Source of the DNA: Streptomyces inusitatus
GTDB taxonomy: Bacteria; Actinomycetota; Actinomycetes; Streptomycetales; Streptomycetaceae
NCBI RefSeq assembly: GCF_014651115.1
Contig: NZ_BMWG01000005.1
Span: forward strand, 70,024 to 134,023
Direction of reading: 5' to 3'
Length of the DNA stretch: 64,000 bases
Part shown: one piece after another, positions 56,145 through 64,000 of the stretch
Layout: every line of letters starts with the position of its first letter
How positions within the stretch are numbered: position 1 is the first letter of the stretch
Notes under the pieces: model-generated
Told to the model about the DNA's origin: nothing
What the model saw: the letters and a program-made list of their open reading frames with translations, nothing else
Databases searched by the model: none
Program-made: the position numbers and the translations under genes

Positions 56145-57002
56145 TCAGGCGCGCCGGTAGCGGGGTTCGCGCTTCTCGGCGAAGGCGCGGAGGCCTTCGC
56201 GGGCGTCCTCGGTGGCGAGGATCGGCCATCCTCTGGCGAGTTCGGCGGCGAGCCCCTCGGTCTCGGTGAGTTCGGCGCTGTCGTACACCGAGGCCTTGAC
56301 GGCCTCGACGGCGAGCGGGCCGCAGGCGTTGACGCGCGCGGCGATGGCGAGCGCCCGTTCCAGGGCCGTGCCGTCGGGGACGACGTGGCCGACGAGACCG
56401 ATCCGCAGGGCTTCGTCGGCGCTGTAGGGGCGGCCGGTGAGGAGCATCTCCAGGGCGTGGGTGCGGGGGATCTGGCGGGGGAGCCGGACGGTGGATCCGC
56501 CGATGGGGAAGAGTCCCCGGCCTACCTCGAAGAGGCCGAAGACGGCGCTGGTGCCCGCGACGCGGATGTCAGTGCCCTGGAGCAGCTCGGTGCCGCCCGC
56601 GACACAGGGGCCCTCGACGGCGGCGATCACCGGTTTACGGGGGCGGTGGTGGCGGAGCATGGCCTTCCAGTGGAGGTCGGGGTCGGCTTTCAGCCGTTCC
56701 CGGTGGTTCTCTCCCTCCGGGTCCGCGCCGCCGAGGGCCTTGAGGTCCATACCGGCGCAGAAGGCGCCGCCCGCGCCGGTGAGGACGATGGAGCGGATCG
56801 TGTCGTCGCGGTCGGCCGCCATCCAGCCGTCGTGGAGACCGACCAGCATCGACGGCGAGAAGGCGTTCCTCGCGGCGGGCCGGTTGAGGGTGAGCACCAG
56901 GGTGGCGTCCCGGCGGTGCGCGGTGAGGTGCTCGGTGGCGAAGGGTTCCGTGTCGAAGGGTTCCGTGTCGATGGATTCCGTGCCGATCGGCCGTTCTGCC
57001 AT
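56145..57002 (-). CDS. Enoyl-CoA hydratase/isomerase (crotonase family)
   Basis: The 285-residue crotonase has LTLNRPAARNAFSPSMLVGL, the oxyanion-hole segment GAGGAFCAGMDLKAL and AVEGPCVAGGTELLQGTDIR. It hydrates enoyl-CoA in beta-oxidation-like side-chain catabolism. Three 15-bp repeats (56939-56983) encode the N-terminal IDTEPFDTEPFATE. It is the promoter-proximal gene of the four-gene operon ending at 52950. Confidence 0.92.
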   Translation of the reverse strand: MAERPIGTESIDTEPFDTEPFATEHLTAHRRDATLVLTLNRPAARNAFSPSMLVGLHDGWMAADRDDTIRSIVLTGAGGAFCAGMDLKALGGADPEGENHRERLKADPDLHWKAMLRHHRPRKPVIAAVEGPCVAGGTELLQGTDIRVAGTSAVFGLFEVGRGLFPIGGSTVRLPRQIPRTHALEMLLTGRPYSADEALRIGLVGHVVPDGTALERALAIAARVNACGPLAVEAVKASVYDSAELTETEGLAAELARGWPILATEDAREGLRAFAEKREPRYRRA

Positions 57003-57066
57003 GCGCGGGCCTCCCGTCCCAGACCTGGAACAGGTTGCAGCAGGGGCGGGCCCAGTTCAATAGCTT

Positions 57067-57083
57067 TCTGACAGTCAGTCAGA
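57067..57083. promoter_or_regulatory. Palindromic operator TCTGAC-N5-GTCAGA, TetR-like
   Basis: TCTGACAGTCAGTCAGA is a perfect 17-bp palindrome with 6-bp arms, in the 228-bp divergent region between the hydratase operon and the acyl-CoA synthetase. Such sites commonly bind TetR-family repressors of fatty-acid or sterol catabolism. No TetR gene is in the window. Confidence 0.55.
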
Positions 57084-57230
57084 TTTCTTGGCCGCCGCCC
57101 CTTCACAGTTGCCGCCCCGAACGCTCTAATGACCGCCGGGCCGGGACGCGGACGGCCCCGGGCCGGACCCGGGCCGACCGGACCGGACCGGACGGAACCA
57201 GGTCAGACGGAACCCAGGTCAGGAGGAGCG

Positions 57231-58844
57231 GTGGAGTACAACCTTGCCGACCTTTTCGAGTCGGTCGTGGATGTGGTTCCCGATCGCGAGGCCCTGGTCT
57301 GCGCCGACCTGCCCGGGACGGGCGCGGAGCGCCGGCTGACCTACGCGGAGCTGGACGCGGCGGCCAATCGGGTCGCCCACCATCTGCGGGACGCCGGCAT
57401 CGGGCCCGGCGAGCACCTCGGGATCCAGCTCCGCAATGGGGTGGAGTACCTCCAGACCCTGCTCGGCTGCCTCAAAGCGCGGATCGTGCCGGTCAATGTC
57501 AACTACCGCTATGTGGCCGACGAGCTGACCCATCTCTACCGGGACGCCGATCTCGCGGCCCTGGTCTTCGACGCCGAGTTCACCGGGCCGGTCGCCGCCG
57601 CCGTGCCGAGCGCGGAGCGGCTGCGGCATCTGCTGCGGGTGGGGGACGCGCCCCCGGCCGCTGCCTTCACGGCCACCCCCTTCGCCGATGCCACGGCCTC
57701 GGCCTCGCCCGGGCGGGGGTTTCGCCCCCGGTCGGGCGACGATCTGTTCATCATCTACACCGGCGGCACCACGGGGATGCCCAAGGGCGTCATGTGGCGG
57801 CAGGAGGATCTGTTCTTCTCCGGCCTCGGCGGCGGCGCGCCGACCGGCGAGCCGGTCTCCTCGCCCGGGGAGCTGGCCCGGCGGGTCGCCGCCGGAGGCG
57901 ACGGGATCACCTTCTTCCCCACTCCCCCGCTGATGCACGGCACCTCGACGCTGACCGCGTTCATCGCCTTCCACTTCGGCCAGCGGGTGGTGCTGCACCG
58001 GGGCTTCACACCGTCGGAAGTGCTGCGGACGATCGAGCGGGAGGCGGTCACCAGCGTCTCCCTGGTCGGGGACGCGATGCTGCGCCCGCTGGTCGACGCG
58101 CTGGAGGGGCCGCTGCGGGACGTCGACCTCTCCGCCCTGTTCAGCGTCTCGTCCTCCGGGGCGCTGCTCTCGGAGACGGTACGGGCGCGGTTCGCCGCGC
58201 TGGCCCCGAAGGTCGCGCTGCTCAACAACTTCGGGTCCTCGGAGTCCGGCTTCAACGGCACCGCGACCGAGGACTCGGGGCAGGAGAAGGGGCTACGGCT
58301 GCGGGTCAACGACCGTACGGCGGTGGTCGACCCGGTGACCCGGGAGCCGGTCGCGGCGGGCGAGGTGGGACGTATCGCCCAGCGCGGCCGGGTGCCGCTC
58401 GGGTACTACAACGACCCGGTCAAGACCGCGGAGACGTTCTTCCGGCGCGGCGCGGACCGCTGGGTGCTGCTCGGCGACATGGCGACGGTGGACGCGGAGG
58501 GCGTCGTCACCGTCCTGGGGCGGGGCTCGCAGTGCATCAACACCGGCGGCGAGAAGGTGTATCCGGAGGAGGTCGAGCAGGCGCTGACCTCCCATCCCGA
58601 TGTGTACGACGCGCTGGTGGCGGGGGTGCCGGACGCCCGGTGGGGGCATCGGGTGGCGGCCGTGGTGCAGCTGCGCGCGGGCGCGCGGGAGCCGAGTCTG
58701 GCGGAGATCCAGACCCACTGCCGGGCCCGGCTCGCCGGGTACAAGATCCCGCGCGGGCTGGTGGTCGTACCCGAGATCCGGCGCTCGCCGAGCGGGAAGG
58801 CGGACTACCGCTGGGCCCGGGCGGCGGCGTCCGGGCACGCCTGA
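57231..58844 (+). CDS. Acyl-CoA synthetase (AMP-forming, FadD-type)
   Basis: This 537-residue enzyme activates a carboxylic acid as its CoA thioester. Motifs: P-loop IIYTGGTTGMPKGVMW, LNNFGSSESGFNGTA, and LLGDMATVDAEGVVTVLGRG, GEKVYPEEVEQAL, with the catalytic Lys in RSPSGKADYRW. It likely supplies substrate for the divergent hydratase-thiolase operon. GTG 57231 has AGGAGGAG directly upstream. Confidence 0.93.
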   Translation: MEYNLADLFESVVDVVPDREALVCADLPGTGAERRLTYAELDAAANRVAHHLRDAGIGPGEHLGIQLRNGVEYLQTLLGCLKARIVPVNVNYRYVADELTHLYRDADLAALVFDAEFTGPVAAAVPSAERLRHLLRVGDAPPAAAFTATPFADATASASPGRGFRPRSGDDLFIIYTGGTTGMPKGVMWRQEDLFFSGLGGGAPTGEPVSSPGELARRVAAGGDGITFFPTPPLMHGTSTLTAFIAFHFGQRVVLHRGFTPSEVLRTIEREAVTSVSLVGDAMLRPLVDALEGPLRDVDLSALFSVSSSGALLSETVRARFAALAPKVALLNNFGSSESGFNGTATEDSGQEKGLRLRVNDRTAVVDPVTREPVAAGEVGRIAQRGRVPLGYYNDPVKTAETFFRRGADRWVLLGDMATVDAEGVVTVLGRGSQCINTGGEKVYPEEVEQALTSHPDVYDALVAGVPDARWGHRVAAVVQLRAGAREPSLAEIQTHCRARLAGYKIPRGLVVVPEIRRSPSGKADYRWARAAASGHA

Positions 58845-58900
58845 CCCGGGACCTGACGCGGGTCCGGTCCGGGGCGGGTCCGGGTCCGGCCCTGGGGCGC

Positions 58901-60223
58901 TCAGATGCCGAACTCCCGCAGGGCGGCGAGGAACTCCTCCGGCCGGCTCTCGTGGATCAGATGCCCGGCGTCGATGGTGACCATCCGCGCGCCGGGGATC
59001 CGCTCGGCCAGCAGGGCCAGCCGGTCCTGGGGGACATGGCTGTCCGGTCCGCCGCCGATGACCAGGGTCGGAGCCTCGACGGCGGCCAGCCGCTCGCTCC
59101 AGGACGGGTCCGGCGCGCTCAGCTCGGCGTCGATGCTGAGCACCACCGGCCAGTCGAAGGCGGGCTCCCCCGGCTGCCGCCGGGCGGACGGCCTCGGCGG
59201 ATCGGGCGGGAACGGCGGTGGCGGGTCCTCGACGACGAGCCGGTCCACCAGCTCGGGTTCCTCGGCAGCGAGCAGGAAGGCGGCCATCGCGCCCATGGAG
59301 TGGCCGACGATGTCGACGCTGTCCAGACCGAGCCCCCGGATGAACGCGCTCAGCTCGTCGCGGAGCCGGACGAAGCCGTACTCCCCGTGCCAGTCGCTCA
59401 GCCCGTGCCCGCCGAAGTCGGGGGCGTACACCCGCCGGGTGGCGGCGAGCCGCTCGGCGATCACGGTCCAGTCGGCCCCGCTGCCGCCCAGGGCGTGGGC
59501 GAGCACCACCGGCGGGGCGGACTCCTCGCCCCAGGTGCGGTAGGCGAGCCGGACGCCGTCGGCGTCCAGGGCCAGGATGTCGGGGGCGAGGAAGGCGCGG
59601 ACGGTACGGACGAACGCGCCGGGGTCGTCGAGCCAGGGGTGGTGGGCCGCCGCCTTGCTCTCGTACGGGAACAGCGCCGCCAGCTCGGCGGCGCGGGCCG
59701 GCCGGGGGCCGTTCTCGCGGGGCGCGGAGAGCAGCAGCACCGGCGCGTCGAGCAGGGCGAGCGCGGCGCGGGTGGCGGCCGGGTCGAAGACCCCGTCGGC
59801 CTCCGGCCCCGGACCGTCGCCGTTGCTGCTGCTGTTGCCACCGCCGCCGACACGGGTGCCGGGGGCGATGAGCGTCAGGGAGCGCACCCGCAGCGGGTGC
59901 CGGGCGGCGTACAGGGTGGCGAGGTTCCCGGAGGCCGAATGGGCCAGCAGATGCACGCTCTCCAGGTTCAGATGCTCGCGGAGCGCCTCGATGTCGTCGG
60001 TCTGGAGATCCCAGCGGCAGGTGGCCGGATCGGCGGGTTCCGCGGAACCGCCGGTGCCGCGCAGATCCAGCAGCACCAGCCGGTGATGGGCGTCCAGGCC
60101 GCCGAGCGTTCCGTAGTAGGCGGCGGCGCGCGTGGGGCCGCCCGGCAGGCAGATCAGCGGTTCGCCCGCTCCCTTCAGATGGTAGGCGAGTTCCGTCCCG
60201 TCGTACGCGGTGAACTTCGGCAT
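58901..60223 (-). CDS. Tandem alpha/beta-hydrolase (two fused domains)
   Basis: This 440-residue protein has two hydrolase units. The first (1-215) resembles prolyl-iminopeptidase: PLICLPGGPTRAAAYYG and nucleophile HSASGNLA, but its cap domain is replaced by a short Gly/Ser linker (GGGGNSSSNGDGPGPEADG). The second (about 216-440) is complete: VVLAHALGGSGADW, GHSMGAMAAF, catalytic-His region IDAGHLIHESRPEEFL. It may be two co-evolved hydrolases fused by deletion. Substrate unknown. Confidence 0.78.
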   Translation of the reverse strand: MPKFTAYDGTELAYHLKGAGEPLICLPGGPTRAAAYYGTLGGLDAHHRLVLLDLRGTGGSAEPADPATCRWDLQTDDIEALREHLNLESVHLLAHSASGNLATLYAARHPLRVRSLTLIAPGTRVGGGGNSSSNGDGPGPEADGVFDPAATRAALALLDAPVLLLSAPRENGPRPARAAELAALFPYESKAAAHHPWLDDPGAFVRTVRAFLAPDILALDADGVRLAYRTWGEESAPPVVLAHALGGSGADWTVIAERLAATRRVYAPDFGGHGLSDWHGEYGFVRLRDELSAFIRGLGLDSVDIVGHSMGAMAAFLLAAEEPELVDRLVVEDPPPPFPPDPPRPSARRQPGEPAFDWPVVLSIDAELSAPDPSWSERLAAVEAPTLVIGGGPDSHVPQDRLALLAERIPGARMVTIDAGHLIHESRPEEFLAALREFGI

Positions 60224-60339
60224 GTGCCGATCGTTGCCCGCCCGGGGCCTCGGTGCAATGGGCCCCGCCCAGGGCGGGCCGTCCTCTTGCCAGAGGCCCG
60301 GGCGAGCTGCCTTACTGATCCCCGGAGAACACGACCGAA

Positions 60340-60349
60340 CGACCGGTCG
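60340..60349. promoter_or_regulatory. Palindrome CGACCGGTCG upstream of paaK
   Basis: CGACCGGTCG sits within ACCGAACGACCGGTCGGGT, 25 bp before the paaK start. Its CCGA/TCGG arms resemble TetR-family (PaaR-type) operators. Confidence 0.4.
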
Positions 60350-60374
60350 GGTGACGGGTGGAGGGAGCGGCCGG

Positions 60375-61670
60375 ATGAGGGAACTGCTGGACGCCGGGGA
60401 GCGGCTGAGCCGGCCCGAGCTGGCCGCGCTCCAGCTCGGGCGGCTGCGGGCGACGCTGCGTCACGCGTACGAGAAGGTCGGCTTCTACCGCGAGTCCTTC
60501 GACCGGGCGGGGGTGCGGCCCGAGGACTGCCGCACGCTCGCGGATCTCGCCCGCTTCCCGTTCACCGCCAAGTCCGATCTGCGCGACCAGTACCCGTTCG
60601 GCATGCTCGCCGTGGACCGGTCCGAGGTGCGGCGCGTCCACGCCTCCAGCGGCACCACCGGCCGCCCCACCGTCGTCGGCTACACCGCGCGCGATCTGGA
60701 CATGTGGGCCGATGTGATGGCCCGCTCGATCCGCGCGGCGGGCGGACGCCCCGGCCACATGGTCCACGTCGGCTATGGGTACGGGCTGTTCACCGGCGGT
60801 CTCGGGGCGCACTACGGGGCCGAGCGGCTCGGCTGCGCGGTGGTGCCCGCCTCCGGCGGCATGACCGAGCGCCAGGTGCGGCTGATTCAGGACTTCCGTC
60901 CCGACGTCATCATGGTGACGCCCTCGTACATGCTCACCCTGCTGGACGAGTTCGAGCGGCAGGGCATCGACCCCCGGACCGCCTCGCCGTCGATCGGCAT
61001 CTTCGGGGCCGAGCCCTGGTCCCCGGCGATGCGGGCGGAGATCGAGGAGCGGTTCGCGCTGGACGCCGTCGACATATACGGGCTCTCGGAGGTGATCGGC
61101 CCGGGGGTGGCGCAGGAGTGTCTGGAGGCCAAGGACGGGTTTCTTCATGTGTGGGAGGACCACTTCTTCCCGGAAGTGATCGATCCGCTCACTGGCGAGG
61201 TGCTGCCCGACGGGGAGCGGGGCGAGCTGGTGTTCACCTCGCTGACCAAGGAGGCCATGCCCATGATCCGCTACCGGACCCGGGATCTCTCCCGGCTGCT
61301 GCCGGGCACGGCGCGGGTCTTCCGCCGGATGGAGCGGGTGACCGGGCGCACCGACGACATGATCATTCTGCGGGGCGTCAATCTCTTCCCGACCCAGATC
61401 GAGGAGATCGTGCTCCGGACGCCGGATGTCTCCCCGCACTTCGAACTGCGGCTGACTCGCCCGGACCGGCTGGATGTGCTGACGGTACGGGCGGAGGCGC
61501 GGCCGGACGCGACGGCGGGGCGGCGGGCGGAGGCGGCCCGGCGGATCGCGGCGGCGGTGAAGGAGGGCGTCGGGGTGTCGGTGGCGGTGGAGGTGGTGGA
61601 TCCGCGGACGCTGGAGCGGTCCTCGGGGAAGCTGCGGCGGGTGGTGGATCTCCGGGAGGCCGGGGGCTGA
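60375..61670 (+). CDS. paaK: Phenylacetate-CoA ligase
   Basis: This 431-residue AMP-forming ligase converts phenylacetate to phenylacetyl-CoA. It shows FPFTAKSDLRDQYPFGMLAV, the P-loop SSGTTGRPTVVGYT, DIYGLSEVIGPGVAQEC, the MIRYRTRDLS core and RTDDMIILRGVNLFPTQIEE. No paaABCDE oxygenase genes are nearby, so it may feed another route. ATG 60375 has GGAGGG 9 nt upstream. Confidence 0.93.
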   Translation: MRELLDAGERLSRPELAALQLGRLRATLRHAYEKVGFYRESFDRAGVRPEDCRTLADLARFPFTAKSDLRDQYPFGMLAVDRSEVRRVHASSGTTGRPTVVGYTARDLDMWADVMARSIRAAGGRPGHMVHVGYGYGLFTGGLGAHYGAERLGCAVVPASGGMTERQVRLIQDFRPDVIMVTPSYMLTLLDEFERQGIDPRTASPSIGIFGAEPWSPAMRAEIEERFALDAVDIYGLSEVIGPGVAQECLEAKDGFLHVWEDHFFPEVIDPLTGEVLPDGERGELVFTSLTKEAMPMIRYRTRDLSRLLPGTARVFRRMERVTGRTDDMIILRGVNLFPTQIEEIVLRTPDVSPHFELRLTRPDRLDVLTVRAEARPDATAGRRAEAARRIAAAVKEGVGVSVAVEVVDPRTLERSSGKLRRVVDLREAGG

Positions 61671-61690
61671 GGGCTCAGCTTCCGAAGCGC

Positions 61691-62794
61691 TCAGGGGCTG
61701 AAGGAGAGGAAGACGAAGGCGGCGAAGAGCACCAGGTGCACCCCGCCCTGGAGCAGGGTCGCCCGGCCCGGCACCACGGTGAGGGCGCTCACCACGGCGG
61801 TGAGCGCGAGCAGGACCATATGGGTGGCGTCCTCGCCGAGCACCAGGGGGCCCTGGAGCCAGATCGAGGCGAGCGCGATGGCCGGGATGGTGAGCCCGAT
61901 GCTGGCGATGGCTGAGCCGTACGCGAGGTTGAGGCTGGTCTGCATCCGGTTCCGGCGGGCCGCCCGTACCGCCGCGAGGGTCTCGGGGAGCAGTACGAGG
62001 AGGGCGATCACCACGCCGACGACGGCGGTGGGCAGTCCGGCGGAGTCGACCCCGTTCTCGATGGCGGGCGAGACCAGCTTGGCGTTGCCGACGACGGCGA
62101 CGAGCGCCACCAGGAGCAGGCCGACGCTCAGCCAGGTCTCACGGTCGCCCGGCGGCGGCGCGTGCGCGTCGGGGTCGCTCTCGGCGGCGCCGTCGGCGCT
62201 CACCGGGAGGAAGTAGTCGCGGTGGCGTACGGTCTGGACGCCGACGAAGAGCGCGTACAGACAGAGGGAGGCTCCGGCGGCGAAGGCCAGTTGGTCCCCG
62301 GTGAACTCGCCGCCCGAGTGTCCCGTGGTGAAGGCGGGCACGACGAGCGTCATGGTGGCGAGGGTGCAGACGGTCGCGAGCGCGCCGCCGGAGCCTTCGG
62401 CGTTGAAGACCGCGACCCGGTTGCGCAACGCGCCGACCAGCAGGGACAGTCCCACGATGCCATTGCAGGTGATCATGACGGCGGCGAAGACGGTGTCCCG
62501 GGCGTAGGTGGAGGCCTTCTCGCCGCCCCCCGCCATCAGGGTGACGATGAGCCCCACCTCGATGACGGTCACGGCGACGGCGAGCACCAGCGAGCCGATG
62601 GGTTCGCCGACCCGGTGGGCGACGACCTCGGCGTGGTGCACGGCGGCGAGCACGGCCCCGATGAGGCAGAGTCCGACGAGCGCCACGGCGACCCCGGCGA
62701 GGTCGCGGCCCCAGGCCAGCGCCAGGGCGAGCACCGCGACCGGGGGCACCCAGGTCGTCCACCGCGATCTGAGCCGTACCGCGCCGGTCGTCAT
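61691..62794 (-). CDS. Calcium/proton antiporter (CaCA family, ChaA-like)
   Basis: The 367-residue membrane protein has about 11 helices and twin alpha-repeats: VGEPIGSLVLAVAVTVIEVG and LPETLAAVRAARRNRMQTSL followed by LNLAYGSAIASIGLTIPAIA. It exports Ca2+ (or Na+/K+) in exchange for H+. ATG 62794; no strong ribosome binding site. Confidence 0.9.
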   Translation of the reverse strand: MTTGAVRLRSRWTTWVPPVAVLALALAWGRDLAGVAVALVGLCLIGAVLAAVHHAEVVAHRVGEPIGSLVLAVAVTVIEVGLIVTLMAGGGEKASTYARDTVFAAVMITCNGIVGLSLLVGALRNRVAVFNAEGSGGALATVCTLATMTLVVPAFTTGHSGGEFTGDQLAFAAGASLCLYALFVGVQTVRHRDYFLPVSADGAAESDPDAHAPPPGDRETWLSVGLLLVALVAVVGNAKLVSPAIENGVDSAGLPTAVVGVVIALLVLLPETLAAVRAARRNRMQTSLNLAYGSAIASIGLTIPAIALASIWLQGPLVLGEDATHMVLLALTAVVSALTVVPGRATLLQGGVHLVLFAAFVFLSFSP

Positions 62795-62859
62795 GCCCGC
62801 CACGCTGCCAGCAGTCGCTGCGGCGCGCACGGGATGCTGCGCCAACGGGTTGACAGACG

Positions 62860-64000
62860 CTAGTCGCGGCCCTCCCAGTACGGGGCGCGGAGCCTGCGTT
62901 TGTAGAGCTTGCCGTTGGGGTCGCGCGGCAGCTCGGTGGTGAAGTCGATGCTTCTGGGCCGTTTGTACCCCGCGAGCAGTCCCTCGCAGTGGGCGAGGAT
63001 CGCGGCCGCGAGCGTGTCGCCGGGGAGGTGTCCGGCGGCCGGTTCCACGACGGCCTTGACCTCTTCGCCCCGGTCGGGGTGGGGGACGCCGAAGGCGGCG
63101 GCGTCCGCCACGGCCGGATGGCTCAGCAGCGCCGCCTCGATCTCGGCGGGGTAGATGTTGACCCCGCCCGAGATGATCATGTCGATCTTGCGGTCGCGGA
63201 GGTAGAGATAGCCGTCCTTGTCCAGGACGCCGAGATCGCCGACGGTGAAGAAGTCGCCGACGCGGTTCCGCGCGGTCTTGGCCTCGTCCCGGTGGTAGCT
63301 GAAGCCCCCGGTGCTCATCCGCAGATAGACCGTGCCCTGTTCGCCGGGCGGGAGTCTGGCGCCGTCGTCGTCGAGGACGGCTATCTCGCTGATGGGCCAG
63401 GCCCTGCCGACCGTCCCCGGTCTGCTCAGCCACTCGTCGGCGGTGACGGACGTGCCGCCGCCCTCGCTCGCCGCGTAGTACTCCTGGACGCACCGGCCCC
63501 ACCAGTCGATCATCGCCCGTTTGACCCCGTCGGGGCAGGGGGCCGCGCCGTGGACGGCGTGCCGCATCGAGGAGACGTCGTACCGCGCCCTCACCTCCTC
63601 GGGGAGTGCGAGGAGCCGGTGGAAGTGCGTCGGGACCATGTGGGTGTGGGTGCAGCGGTACGCGTCGATCAGCCGGAGCATCTCCTCGGGCGTCCACCGG
63701 TCCATCAGCACCAGCGGATGGCCGATGTGCAGGGCCGCCGTCGCGAACTGGAGGACGGCCGTGTGATAGAGCGGCGAGCAGACCAGATGGACATGGCCGT
63801 CGAAGGGCTCGATGCCGAAGAAGCGGAGGAAACCGCCGAGGGGAACCTCCTCGGGGAGTCTCCCGGGCAGCGGGCGGCGGACGCCCCTGGGCCGTCCGGT
63901 GGTGCCCGAGGTGTAGTTCATCACCGCGCCGAGGGTGCGGTCGGCGGGCGGCGCGCCGGACCGTCCGCCGAGGAGTGCGGCGTACGGGCGGAATCCGGCG
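62860..64000 (-). CDS. Acyl-CoA synthetase (AMP-forming), N-terminus outside the window
   Basis: The frame is open to the right edge, so at least 380 residues are shown and the start lies beyond 64000. Visible motifs: P-loop NYTSGTTGRPRGVRRPLPG, VQEYYAASEGGGTSVTADEW, TVGDLGVLDKDGYLYLRDRK, ISGGVNIYPAEIEAALL and LPRDPNGKLYKRRLR carrying the catalytic Lys. Probably fatty- or sterol-acid activating. It runs in the same direction as the antiporter. Confidence 0.92.
   Translation of the reverse strand, partial: AGFRPYAALLGGRSGAPPADRTLGAVMNYTSGTTGRPRGVRRPLPGRLPEEVPLGGFLRFFGIEPFDGHVHLVCSPLYHTAVLQFATAALHIGHPLVLMDRWTPEEMLRLIDAYRCTHTHMVPTHFHRLLALPEEVRARYDVSSMRHAVHGAAPCPDGVKRAMIDWWGRCVQEYYAASEGGGTSVTADEWLSRPGTVGRAWPISEIAVLDDDGARLPPGEQGTVYLRMSTGGFSYHRDEAKTARNRVGDFFTVGDLGVLDKDGYLYLRDRKIDMIISGGVNIYPAEIEAALLSHPAVADAAAFGVPHPDRGEEVKAVVEPAAGHLPGDTLAAAILAHCEGLLAGYKRPRSIDFTTELPRDPNGKLYKRRLRAPYWEGRD

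Noticed and set aside
57035..61915. A 1626-codon open frame on the plus strand
   Set aside because: It spans the acyl-CoA synthetase, the antisense of the tandem hydrolase and paaK in the wrong frame. Its product is Arg/Gly/Ala-rich with no domain, the usual effect of GC-rich codon bias leaving few stops.

Overview
The window is very high-GC actinobacterial DNA, almost certainly from a Streptomyces or close relative. The signs are near-universal G/C in third codon positions, frequent GTG starts with ATGA/GTGA overlaps, DmdR/IdeR-type iron boxes, a full-length two-domain geosmin synthase, a membrane Ser/Thr kinase, a PAS-SpoIIE phosphatase, a DUF397 protein and DUF574-type methyltransferases. 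I saw no rRNA, tRNA or CRISPR array.

Layout. 0.1-9.7 kb holds a DUF574 methyltransferase, an iron-boxed ferric-siderophore importer (lipoprotein plus two FecCD permeases, no ATPase), a chloramphenicol-type MFS exporter behind a leader peptide and a Shine-Dalgarno-sequestering hairpin, an alpha/beta-hydrolase, a HAD remnant, a DUF385-hemerythrin fusion and a thiolase. 9.9-14.6 kb is a decayed peptide/nickel ABC locus (receiver remnant, frameshifted binding protein, intact permease B, permease C fused to the tail of an ATPase), a frameshifted nitroreductase and an ArsR regulator.

14.6-27.9 kb looks like a small specialised-metabolite or rapidly evolving accessory island. It holds asparagine synthetase, a chimera of an MIO-type ammonia-lyase/aminomutase and a phenylacetate-CoA-ligase-like adenylating enzyme, an NTF2-like protein, an SGNH hydrolase, an MFS exporter, acyltransferase-3, P450, methyltransferase, cyclase-family hydrolase, MarR regulator, a MITE with CTAG target duplication, and an F420-dependent (LLM) oxidoreductase. 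Several genes between 10.4 and 27.0 kb are broken or merged by one-base changes in short G/C runs, while the other 47 kb looks clean. This suggests real decay of the island, but local sequence errors cannot be excluded.

28-52 kb is mixed housekeeping and accessory content: Ser/Thr kinase plus partner membrane protein, polar amino-acid ABC importer, SecDF, phosphotransferases, GNATs, VOC protein, secreted X-Pro dipeptidyl-peptidase, iron-boxed siderophore-interacting reductase, NAD-dependent DNA ligase, PAS-SpoIIE phosphatase, a development-type regulator and geosmin synthase.

52-64 kb carries small regulatory-type proteins (SseB-like, DUF397) and a CoA-ester catabolic set. Two thiolase-like proteins, a DUF35 OB-fold protein and an enoyl-CoA hydratase form one operon, divergent from an acyl-CoA synthetase across a TetR-like palindrome. 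A tandem alpha/beta-hydrolase, PaaK, a Ca2+/H+ antiporter and a second acyl-CoA synthetase running off the window follow. Two iron-boxed units (1.2 and 41.5 kb) probably respond together to iron starvation.
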